From assembly GCA_038373865.1 (NCBI GenBank), contig JAXGGA010003947.1, positions 1 through 64,000 of the forward strand: a stretch of DNA of 64,000 nucleotides, in the 5' to 3' direction. The stretch comes from Uloborus plumipes (lineage: Eukaryota; Arthropoda; Arachnida; Araneae; Uloboridae). Within the stretch, counting starts at the first letter, position 1. The number at the start of each line of letters is the position of its first letter. The notes beneath the pieces are model-generated. The model searched no databases and was not told the DNA's origin. It worked only from the letters and a program-made list of their open reading frames with translations. A program made the translations under genes and the position numbers. This document shows, piece after piece, positions 55,631 to 64,000 of the stretch.

Positions 55631-57450
55631 TGTAAATCAATATCCTGAGATAACACATATATACCAACACACAGCCAATACTACTGAAGCTTCAGACTTG
55701 AAATTTGGCAGGCATGTCCACATGATTACGAAAGTATCCACTAAAAAAGGATTTTTCGAAAGATCAATTAGTTCGAGAGAAATTAATTAAAATCCCTTAA
55801 TTTCTGTGAAATTAAAACATGTTATTGAAATTTAAATCTCTTACTTTCAAAGGCTTTCCTCTATTAAAATCATTATTCAATACTTCATCTCAACTTTTGA
55901 TCAATAGCAAATTTTTAATTTGATATTGTTTTCGTTTTTCGCGGGATTCTTCGAAGCTTTTCGCAGATCAAATAATAATGTTTCTGTCTTTAGTTTTCAC
56001 TTTTTCAAAACAGGAAACTAGGTGCACTGTTATCCTCTGCGTTTCCATTACCTGAGCAATGTCTGGTACGGGAATACTAGTAAAAACATATAAGTTAAGT
56101 TAAGTTAAAAAAGATATCAAATTCGTTTCTCTCGAGCTTTAAAGCATCGCTTCAAAATCTTTCGAATATCTTTTTTAAAATTAGCAAGATTTTTTTTAGA
56201 TTCAAGCACTTTTTTTTATTTTGTAACTGACTAAAAGTTGGTTCAACAGATAAAAGAAATGAATTTAAAAAAAAAAAACTTTTTCAATTTTCATAAGCAA
56301 AAGAAAAAAATTCAACAAGGCAGAAGTAGTAAGATTTAATTAATACGTTCGAATGGAGTAAAAGTATTTTAGATTTTTAAACAGTACTTTACGAAGGAAC
56401 CTAATTTAAACCAAAATACTAAAATTGAACTATTATTCTGAAAACAATTTTTTTCAAACCGTTGTTAAATAAAATTAGTCTGTTGTGGCTATCACGAAAC
56501 TTAAAATCAATACTGCTGAACATTACGAAACTTTGTCTCGACGTTTATTCACAAACAATAGCTCCAAAGTCATTGCAAAAAGTACGTTAAAATATTAAAA
56601 CTTTGAAAAATAAATAGGTTCAACCATTAAACATTCTAAATTTCGGAAGAGTTATCAAACTGCATTTGATGTAATTTTAACCCAAAAATCCATCAAACGC
56701 TGAAACAAGTTAGTTTTTGCACCTTCAATGCTCCTTTAACCATGCATTGAAGGTGCTGAGACAAAAACAGGAGGGTGTTGGTCTTGAAATTTTTAAAGAA
56801 ATCGCAACTTTTAAGACTTAAGCAATGAAAAAAAAAAAACTTTTTATCCAATGCTCAGCGAAAATTACGGAAAAATTACTGAATGGGAAATTCATCGCCA
56901 ATTCGGTATGTTTTCATTTTAAATGCCCGTTATAGGGAAAATAAAAAATCTCCAAGTAAATAAAATAGGAGATTGACTATTATTAAAAGTTTTATCATAA
57001 TGTAAAACAACACGCCAAATAAATTAAATTACTATTAAAACTCCGTTATTCGTAAAGTATTTGTAGTCAACCTTGCCTAGTGACCGCTTTATCGTATAAC
57101 GTAGCTCCATTATTTCCAGTAATGCGTTAGAATGTGTCATTTATTCTGTTTGGTATCAGAATACAGAATATCCAATGAAAATGTAAAGATTATTCCGCGA
57201 CAAGGCGCTTTTTCTTTGCTGTGTAACATATGCTAAAGCACCCCCCCCCCCGGACAAAGAAAGCACCCGGACAAAGAGAGGATAGGACCAATTAGAATTG
57301 AAACCCTTTCAAACAAAAAAATGAATTTTTAAAATCGGTCCAGGCGTCTTCGAGTAATCTTAAAACATACAAAAAAAAAAAAAAAAAAAAGAATTCTCCG
57401 ACGAATTGTACAACCTCCTCCTTTATTGAAATCGGTTTATAATGGGATAT
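55631..57450. other. AT-rich stretch, nothing recognised
   Basis: No gene or element supported. It includes a C run (57240-57251) and an A run (57371-57391). Confidence 0.5.
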
Positions 57451-57451
57451 G

Positions 57452-57490
57452 ATCGTTACCATCGAAACTCGGAGTTTCAATGGTAACGAT
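57452..57490. repeat. 39-bp near-perfect palindrome
   Basis: Arms 57452-57470 and 57472-57490 (ATCGTTACCATCGAAACTC and its complement) with one mismatch and a single-base centre. Confidence 0.9.
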
Positions 57491-57777
57491 ATGATCAATT
57501 TATCAACTAGTGCTAAGAAAAATAAATGCACCTTTTCTATTTCACAAACTGGTAACAATAAAAATATCACTTGAAGTTGGCAACACCTGAACATTTTTAG
57601 TTATTGCAATCAGAGATTAGAACTGTACTTCAATCGCCCTTGGGAAATTCCTGCAAACATGGGTAACTTCTATACTGAACGGGAAGTCTGCCTGCATATC
57701 TGCTTGCGAGGTATTTTTTTTTCAAAACATATTTTTTATTTTCTTCAAAATTTTATCTTTAATGAATAAAGAATTTG

Positions 57778-57962
57778 GGTACTTATCCGTTAGCCGGACG
57801 CAAGTGAAAAATAGCCAAAAAATGTAGAATTCCGCCAAATTTCTTACAACCATAAGGAGAATGTTTTCGATTTTGCTGCGTTGACTGATTTGTCATTCGC
57901 TTTGCTTGGCGACATTGGCTATTTTGTATTTTTCTCTTGCTCCCGAATAATGGATAAGTACC
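57778..57962. mobile_element. MITE with GGTACTTATCCGTTAGCCGG ends (185 bp)
   Basis: The left end GGTACTTATCCGTTAGCCGG with GCAAGTGAAAAATAGCC is mirrored by GGCTATTTTGTATTTTTCTC then GGATAAGTACC on the right. A third example of the end lies at 58651, fused to an ACTTCC copy. Confidence 0.75.
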
Positions 57963-58233
57963 GAATTTCGGGTTACTACCATAATGTGGGGCATTTAGTG
58001 AGTTTTCAAAAATGTTTGCCAAAGTAGCCAAAACAAGGAGCTTGTTTGCTTGTAAAAGCAGTTTTGCTGAAATTTAAATTGAATATCATTCCACAGTATC
58101 TGGCTGTAAAGTGTCCATACGTAGATTATTAATAGAATAATATCTTGACAGAGAGTAGAATAAGCTACTAATGTGGTGATATTATATATTTTTTAAATTA
58201 CTTTTGAATAAAACAAACCATTGAACCAAATTC

Positions 58234-58422
58234 GGTAGAATCCTAGTTTATGGTCCGGCGATAAATGAATAAATCTGGCAACCACAGAATTAGCATTGGA
58301 TGATTGGATTGTTTGGCGACTTTAAGCAAAATGGCAACCATAGAATTATCATTGGCTGATTGGATTGTTTGGCGACTTTAAGCAAAATCGCCAAACCCGG
58401 ACCGTAAACTAGGATTCTACCC
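58234..58422. mobile_element. Small MITE, GGTNNAATCCTA family, copy 2
   Basis: Ends GGTAGAATCCTAGTTTATGG and CCGTAAACTAGGATTCTACC. A unit of about 60 bp (GGCAACCACAGAATTAGCAT ... TTTAAGCAAAA) is tandemly doubled inside. It is related to 7939-8115. Confidence 0.8.
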
Positions 58423-58699
58423 CAAATTCAAAGCTCCCTTAAATGTAAACCTATAGGCCAAATAGTATAGCTTCAATATAATCCCCAGCTTGGCGCCATT
58501 AGTTCAACTTTGTCCAATGATTACTCGCTAAGTGTGTTTGTTGTCTTGTGTTTTAGTTGTCCTTTACAGTTTCTGTTGAAATTCTGCGTTTAGGTTTTTG
58601 TATAGTTTTGCGTTTCTGCCATGCATTCGTTTATCTAAGGTACAAATTTTGGTACTTATCCGTTAGCCGGGTGCAAGAGAAAAATCAAAAATCGCCAAT

Positions 58700-59187
58700 G
58701 CTACCAAGCGAATGTTGTCAAGTTGGTGTCAACATTTGGCGACAAAAAGCTTGGTAATATATCGCCAAGTGGTCGCGCCAATTCATATCACTTGAGTGTG
58801 CATTGAAATTATCACTGATTTACCTTCAAAAAGGAGTAAAATATCCCCTTGGAAACATTCGGGGGCAACCACAAGGGGAGGTAAACAACTGCACCCCCCT
58901 CGAGACTACACACCAAACTAGAAACTTCTACAGCATACAGTTTTGAGTTTATGCGACATACATACAGATATCAGGAGAATATATACTCGTCGTAATTAAC
59001 TCGGTGGTGGTCGAAAACTACTTTTCGGCTGGTTATATGTTGGTAGGTACATACGCACGTGCTGGCAGGTCGAAAAAACTACTCAACATTCATTCGGGGA
59101 TTAGCAAAATCAAAATTTAGACCGAAATTTAAGTGAATTTTTTTTCGCTATTACAATAAATACTTCCTTTACTACGTAAAATGAAGT
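58700..59187 (-). mobile_element. ACTTCC-family repeat, copy 5 (minus, partial)
   Basis: It ends TACTTCCTTTACTACGTAAA on the right and carries TCGCCAAGTGGTCGCGCC. About 300 bp of the left half is missing. Its left side joins a GGTACTTATCCGTTAGCCGG end at 58651. Confidence 0.7.
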
Positions 59188-59214
59188 AAAAATAAGCAAA
59201 CTATTTTTAAAATA

Positions 59215-59373
59215 TTGTCGAACCTCGCTCAAATGAACTCAAAGACACCTTTGAAGTCGATTCGATTTGTCTTATTTGATAAACAATAAACAGTAAAAGG
59301 ACAGGGATCGCCCTTGTACTTCGTCTCAGCAGTAGTTCGTTTGAAACGTGTTCGAATAAACAAGGCTCGACTG
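59215..59373. mobile_element. Pogo/Tigger-like MITE (159 bp)
   Basis: It starts TTGTCGAACCTCGCTCAAAT and ends TTCGAATAAACAAGGCTCGA then CTG, with TA on both sides. CAGTCGARCCTYG ends are typical of pogo/Tigger elements. The two ends have diverged. Confidence 0.6.
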
Positions 59374-59571
59374 TATTCAATAATAATTGAACAATTCCAG
59401 TTGTGCCATTTTCTGTTTCCCTCCCACCGCAGAAAAACTCCATTTGTCTTTGCTGTTATTATTTAACACAAATGTTTGTACGAAAATTTTATTGACAAGT
59501 AGGAACCACACGTATCATCAAAACGTTACTTGTATCCTATTGATCGATTTTTCTGTCGGGTGATTTTACTT

Positions 59572-59835
59572 CAGTGAAATTCAGAAATTGCTAATCATTT
59601 ATGTTCCAAATTTTTATTGCACGTGCGATGAAGTTGAACAAAAATTTGATGTTCGCGATAACCATAACCCTGAGTACATTGACGATTAATATGCCTTGAT
59701 TTCGCATTTGAGAATTGGATGAATCCTATCCAGTTATCAGGGACATTCGGGAAACTTTTAGACAATGTGCAATCTCAAATAAGCCCAAATATCTATTCGT
59801 AATGACTAAGCTGCATATCTGGACTTCTAGAAATT
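59572..59835 (+). pseudogene. Diverged duplicate of the 61606-61812 segment, broken small ORF
   Basis: The segment from ATGAAGTTGAAC (59628) parallels 61623-61772 codon by codon but has stops (for example TGA after NMP), so the peptide is not made. Similarity continues to CATATCTGGACTTC (59814). It is in direct orientation to the other copy. Confidence 0.65.
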
Positions 59836-59963
59836 CTTTCTTTTTTCAAACAACTTTCCAACTGAAGAAAAAAAGAAAAGAGAAATTAAAAATTTGCAGT
59901 TACTGCCCTTTACCTTCCCACGGATGTATTGGCTACGGTGTATATTTGATTTTTACCTACAAA

Positions 59964-59996
59964 TGAATCGGTCATTTGAGAAACACCTCATATCCA
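59964..59996. repeat. 33-bp inverted repeat, left copy
   Basis: TGAATCGGTCATTTGAGAAA then CACCTCATATCCA. It pairs with 61291-61323 with two mismatches. The pair brackets the LINE fragment. Confidence 0.85.
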
Positions 59997-60083
59997 AAAA
60001 AGTAAACTATCGGGAAATAAAAAAAACTCAGCTGGTCCACAATTAAACAGCATAAATTTTTTATGAATTTTTTTATATACAGT

Positions 60084-61197
60084 GATTTTTTTATTTTTAT
60101 TTTATTAGCACAAGAATAAAAACTCCTCGTGTTCCACAAAGTATACCCCGAGGCTTACAGCTTTAAGTAGTAAAAGCAAAAAACAAAACTAACAATTTTT
60201 AAAAGGTAAGACTATTTACAAAAACACAGAAAAGGGAAAAGGTCTCTGATCTTCTAACGATCTCCGAGAAGACAGGAGGCCATGGTACGGAAAGACGAGC
60301 CAAACCAATCCTGAAAGTCGACCAAGCTCCTGCCTGCAAGCTACAGTGTAGAAGAACATGCTTAACAGTTTGTTCACCAACCCCGCAGCTACAGCGTGCA
60401 CTTGGTGAGATGCCAAACCTAAACAAGTAACTTTTAAAGTTCCCGTGGCCAGTGACAACTTGAGATAAATGGAAACTAGTTGAGAAAAAGCTGCACTTCA
60501 AACGCTGAAAGACCGTTGGAAAAAAATTTTTCGTCCATTTTGCGTTTGCCAAGGCTAAATAATCTGCGTTCCATTGAGCGAAAGCTTTCTCTTTTGCCAT
60601 TAACTTCCAGTGAGATACGGGAATACTCACCTTTAATTTAATGGCGCGCCTTGTTGCTTGTTTGGCAAGTCCATCTGCCCTTTCGTTTCCAAAAATGCCA
60701 CTATGACCTCTTACATATAAGAACTGCACAACAGTAACACCCTCCAATGCACGGATTACAGAATGGATTTCTACCACCAGCCTTTCCGTCGTGGCTGTAT
60801 TGCGCAGCAGGAAAAGTAACGACAGAGAGTCAGTACAAATAATAAAGTTAACGGCTCCAGACGTGTGGTGAAATCTCTGAACCCATTTAACGGCAAGGTT
60901 TAAACATAAAAGTTCGGCCTGGAAAACAGAACACTCGTCAGGTATCCGATGCTCGACTGTTTCCTTCTCCGTTCCATTTTAATCGATAACAAACGCCAAG
61001 CCAACTTTGCTGTTTAGCTTGCTGCCATCAGTAAAGCAAGCTATTTCAAAATCCTCAAGGTTGCTTGTGTGATAGTTTACAATCGTAATGGGTTTCCTAC
61101 TCGAAGGATGTGGTAAACGTGCAATGGGCAGCTTACCATCCAAGGTATTGCAAGAACTAGAATCGTACATTAGACGCTGGTAAGCTAATTCTACCAA
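60084..61197 (-). pseudogene. LINE fragment: RNase H domain and C-terminus, with poly(A)-like tail
   Basis: A single minus-strand frame from 61197 to 60199, interrupted only by a TAA at 60979-60981. The RNase H domain keeps all four acidic active-site residues: FTDGSKLNSK, FQAELLCLN, IICTDSLSL and NERADGLAK. Then comes a cysteine/histidine tail (TGHGNFKSYLFRFG, CSCGVGEQTVKHVLLHC) like that of I/R1-type non-LTR retrotransposons. On the minus strand the 3' end is A-rich (60084-60107). The reverse transcriptase is missing, so this is a 5'-truncated copy. The RNase H would cut RNA in RNA-DNA hybrids if expressed. Confidence 0.85.
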
Positions 61198-61290
61198 AAT
61201 AAATTTTTATTTTGGTATTTGTCCAGTCTTCACCAACAACTGTACAAAAGCCTTCACCAGTGATATGTCTAACTCAATTTTAGCCAAAAA

Positions 61291-61323
61291 TGGACATGAG
61301 GTGTTTCTCAAATGACTGATTCA
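61291..61323. repeat. 33-bp inverted repeat, right copy
   Basis: TGGACATGAGGTGTTTCTCA then AATGACTGATTCA, complementary to 59964-59996. Confidence 0.85.
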
Positions 61324-61605
61324 AATGCTTCAGAACTCAGCATATTTTATTCTTTACAAAAATTACTAAAATGCGAATGGGATCTTCAAACATTTTTCAG
61401 CAATTCCTGCTAAGGTCATCAGAAGCCCTTCATACTCTCAGCTTTTACTCCCTCCTGCTAGTTCTAACAGCATGGAAACTAGCAGGAGGAATCACTTCGC
61501 ATTGCTGATGAAGTGCATGGGGGGAATTTTATGCTTGCATCTTAATGATCAATTATCAATCTTGTTTCAATGAAATTTATTTATTGCTATTTATTTAAAC
61601 ACCTA
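61324..61605. other. Spacer, nothing recognised
   Basis: About 280 bp. CTCCTGCTAGTT and AACTAGCAGGAGG (61452 and 61476) form a short hairpin. No ORF. Confidence 0.5.
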
Positions 61606-61622
61606 ATTTTACTTCAGTGATA

Positions 61623-61772
61623 ATGAAGATGAACAACATTTTGATATACGTAACAATCATAACCCTGACTACAATGATCACTACTGTCTTAATTTCGCAT
61701 CGAGAATTGTATCAAATTACCAGAGACATTCGGGAACTTTTAGACAACATGCAATCTCAAATAAGCAAATAA
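61623..61772 (+). CDS. Small ORF, 49 residues, predicted membrane peptide, unrecognised
   Basis: ATG at 61623, TAA at 61770-61772. Residues 5-25 (NILIYVTIITLTTMITTVLI) form one hydrophobic helix. The rest (REL, TRDIRELLDNMQSQISK) looks like an amphipathic or coiled-coil helix, so a single-pass membrane micropeptide is possible. The frame stays open here while its duplicate at 59628 is broken. Alternatively it is a first exon or chance ORF. I know no family for it. Confidence 0.3.
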   Translation: MKMNNILIYVTIITLTTMITTVLISHRELYQITRDIRELLDNMQSQISK

Positions 61773-61850
61773 TCTATCTATAATATGAGTATGCTTCATA
61801 TCTGGACTTCGATAATATATATGTTTCATGACTGATTGATGTTGAAGAAT

Positions 61851-62360
61851 AATTTATTGTATATTGTATTGTATGTAGATTTGAAGCAAGAACTAGTTGA
61901 ACAATTGAAGCAACACATATTTGAAGAAGTGAGGGTACCACCCACTAAGGCAAAATGCAAGCCAACACTAGAAACAATTCCAGTAGTTGAGGAAGAATCT
62001 TTGCTAGGAGGTCCAAAACCGTAGAGCGATCAAACTTTGTCCTAAAAGAGAAAGCCAGAAGATTAAATAGATGAATCTACAGCTGAAACTGATGACTTTG
62101 AAGACATAACAAAACCAGATTGGGTCCGACAAGTTCGGTTGCTCAATGAAGACTTTACTTCACTTAATACAACTGTTTTGTTTCAAATGGGGAACTTTTT
62201 TCTGGAATCCTCTCCTGCAAAAGGAATTGAAACCCATGAAGAACGTCTTGCATTAGAGCATACATGCAAAGAAATTGCCTCTTCCTCAAATATAAATGAC
62301 TCTGTGAACAAGTTACCAACCAAATTACTGAATCGCAGGTCGCTTCAAATGCACCGTTAG
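61851..62360 (+). pseudogene. Unrecognised ORF pieces, possibly exons or relic of one gene
   Basis: The first piece (to 62022) reads DLKQELVEQLKQHIFEEVRV then PPTKAKCKPTLETIPVVEEE, a helical then Pro/acid-rich stretch, ending in TAG. Its start may be a splice acceptor (GTATGTAG, 61878). The second piece (about 62070-62357) reads DESTAETDDFEDITKPDWVR then LLNEDFTSLNTTVLFQMG and ends after QMHR. The two are in different frames with no coding link between them. They could be exons of a gene that starts with the 61623 peptide, or a decayed retrocopy. No domain is recognised. Confidence 0.3.
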
Positions 62361-62556
62361 AAAAAATTATTCTTCAGCAAGAAAAGAAGAAAAAACGAAA
62401 GCACTCTATTATCAGGAGATTTTTACATGCTGTGTTGCACTTATTCCATAAATGTATATGTTGTATCCAACTACTGAAAAGCAATAATTGACATCACAGG
62501 TCAGTCATGTTAGCGTAATGAATGACAAAAGATTTATTCTAAACTCATGTTTGTGA

Positions 62557-62777
62557 AAATTGCAACACCATGAAGGACTTGCGAGAATGAGCTGAAATTT
62601 TCAGCAAATGCAAAGTAGGGTATGATATGCAAATGATTAGAATTTTAGACTCGTAGCGCATGCGTACGCTGAGCAGCGCCCTCTGAACGCCGGATTTATC
62701 CAAATAAATAGATGGCTGCAGCAAGGCGTGTATGGTTATAGGTGGTTATCTGCTTGTGATAAACGTTAGCTCAGACG
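62557..62777 (+). mobile_element. Probable 5' end and leader of a Tc1-type element
   Basis: AAATTGCAACACCATGAAGG at about 62559 and ATGATATGCAAATGATTAGA downstream resemble the 5' non-coding part of arthropod Tc1 elements. It lies directly before the transposase remnant. The right terminal repeat was not found before the window ends. Confidence 0.5.
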
Positions 62778-63826
62778 TTGCTTATGCTTCTTCGACGAAA
62801 ACGAGTGAGGTTTCAACAACCTACGGAGTTTGAACTGGGGAGGATCATCGGCCTTCGTGAAGCTGGATTGTCTTATCGTGAAGTCGCCGCCCGTGTGCAG
62901 CGTAACAGCAGCACAGTGATGCGTGTTTGGAAGCAGTGGACGAACGAGTGCCGGACAACTCGAAAATCCGGGAGTGGACCCCAAAATGTGACGTCAGAGC
63001 ACAATGACCGACACCTGATCTGCATGGTGGTGACGGACGGTACAGCTTCTTCTAAACAACTGGCAGCACAGTGGCCAACAGCTACAGGTGTTTCATTGTG
63101 TGCTTCATCAATTTGTAGACGTCTGCTGCAACGTGGACTGCGCGCAAGGACTCTTTTATACAGGATCCCCCTCACGCTAAACCATCTCCATCTGCGGCTA
63201 CAGTGGGCCAATCAGCATTAAGATTGGCGTGCTGATTGGCAGTATGTTGTGTTTTCTGAAGAATCCCGCTTTAATTTGTGGTACCATGATGACCGCTTCC
63301 GACGCTGTACCGGTGAACGTCACCTTCCAGAGTGCATTATCGAACGTCACACATTGGACGAACACCTGGAGTTATGGTCCGGGGTGCCATATCATATCAC
63401 GGACGATCTCCATTGCTACGAATTGTGAGTAACCTAAACACCAACTGGTACATCAGTGAAGTTCTACGGCCCCAAGCTGTCCCCTTCCTTCAAGGCTTGC
63501 CTGGCGCTGTATTTCAGCAGGATAATGCCCGCCCTCATATCGCTAGGACTGTTAAATCGTTCCTTGCATCGCAGCAGGTACAACTTCTTCCCTGACCAGC
63601 GTATTCCCGAATATGTCGCTGATTGAACATATCTGGGATTTCGTTGTTCGGCGTCACGAGCGTGATCCTCGTCCTGTTGCTTCTACAGACGAACTTTGGA
63701 TACGCATACAAACAGTATGGAATGATCTTGACCAAGCAGACATTAAAAATTTGTTCGACTCCATACCACGTAGCGTAGCAGCACTTATTGCAGCACGTGG
63801 TGGCAGAAATACTGATCTCTGCAGAT
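62778..63826 (+). pseudogene. Tc1-type transposase, inactivated
   Basis: Tc1 transposases cut and paste their element at TA sites. The N-terminal helix-turn-helix (ELGRIIGLREAGLSYREVAA) is at about residue 16, followed by a second DNA-binding half. After an in-frame TAA at 63219-63221 the same frame continues with YVVFSEESRFNLW. The frame then shifts near 63355 to GVMVRGAISYHGRSPL and FQQDNARPH, meets a TGA near 63594, and shifts again near 63605 into MSLIEHIWD. The first catalytic Asp of the usual FSDESRF motif is Glu here, while the second Asp and third acidic residue remain. Two stops, two frameshifts and this change make it inactive. Confidence 0.9.
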
Positions 63827-64000
63827 GCAAAACACCTGGAAATCCTCAACATTACATACAGCATTCTTCATTCCATCTTCGTTTTACAGGCAATTGGACT
63901 CAAGACTTAAAAAACTATTATTCGTTTCCTGCAGCAAAAAAGAAAATTACTGCTCTTATTTCTTTTCTAATAGACTACGAGCATTTTCTTTTCGGATAAT
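63827..64000. other. Flank after the Tc1 remnant, nothing recognised
   Basis: The frame stays open to a TAA near 63997, but the translation after AARGGRN has no transposase features. I see no right terminal repeat. Confidence 0.45.

Overview
The window reads as arthropod nuclear DNA, most likely from a chelicerate such as a spider; that placement is an inference. It rests on an AT-rich background, GT-AG introns, invertebrate-type repeats (Tc1, hAT, TTAA-flanked MITEs, Ty3/Gypsy, CR1-like and RNase H-bearing LINEs, a tRNA-derived SINE) and one animal gene. There are no operons, Shine-Dalgarno sites or other prokaryotic features.

The only clear cellular gene is a plus-strand plasma-membrane Na+/H+ exchanger of the SLC9A2/A3 (NHE3-like) type. 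Twelve coding exons run from 23193 to 42821. All eleven internal introns keep phase, giving an 891-codon open frame from the middle of the membrane domain to a stop codon. The 5' exons are not seen here and probably lie upstream of position 1. The exons are GC-rich islands in AT-rich introns, and most introns carry a different transposable element.

Layout. 1-23 kb has no confirmed gene. It holds inverted-repeat elements (231-875, 3891-5586, 6113-6590, 7939-8115, 8987-9267, 17231-17881, 18092-18254), a large ATT microsatellite, two nested repeat families (9851-10770 carrying a tRNA-SINE; 10999-12181 carrying an 'ACTTCC' element), a 146-bp tandem array, and two decayed Tc1 fragments in opposite orientation. 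23.2-42.8 kb is the exchanger gene. Its introns hold a CR1-like LINE fragment, a TA-flanked 1.3-kb element, two copies of one hAT-type MITE, and a rearranged palindromic Ty3/Gypsy element at 36253-40083. 42.8-59.4 kb is 3' flank with more copies of the same repeat families, including four further ACTTCC-element copies and another TA-flanked element at 54050-55193. 59.5-64 kb holds a duplicated segment with a small membrane-peptide ORF, a 3' LINE fragment with an RNase H domain, unrecognised ORF pieces, and a decayed Tc1 transposase.

The strongest observations are the Gypsy palindrome with three LTRs, three unrelated-in-sequence but similarly built TA-flanked elements full of subterminal repeats, repeated insertion of ACTTCC elements into a second repeat family, and an alternative exchanger C-terminus decided by one 149-bp intron.
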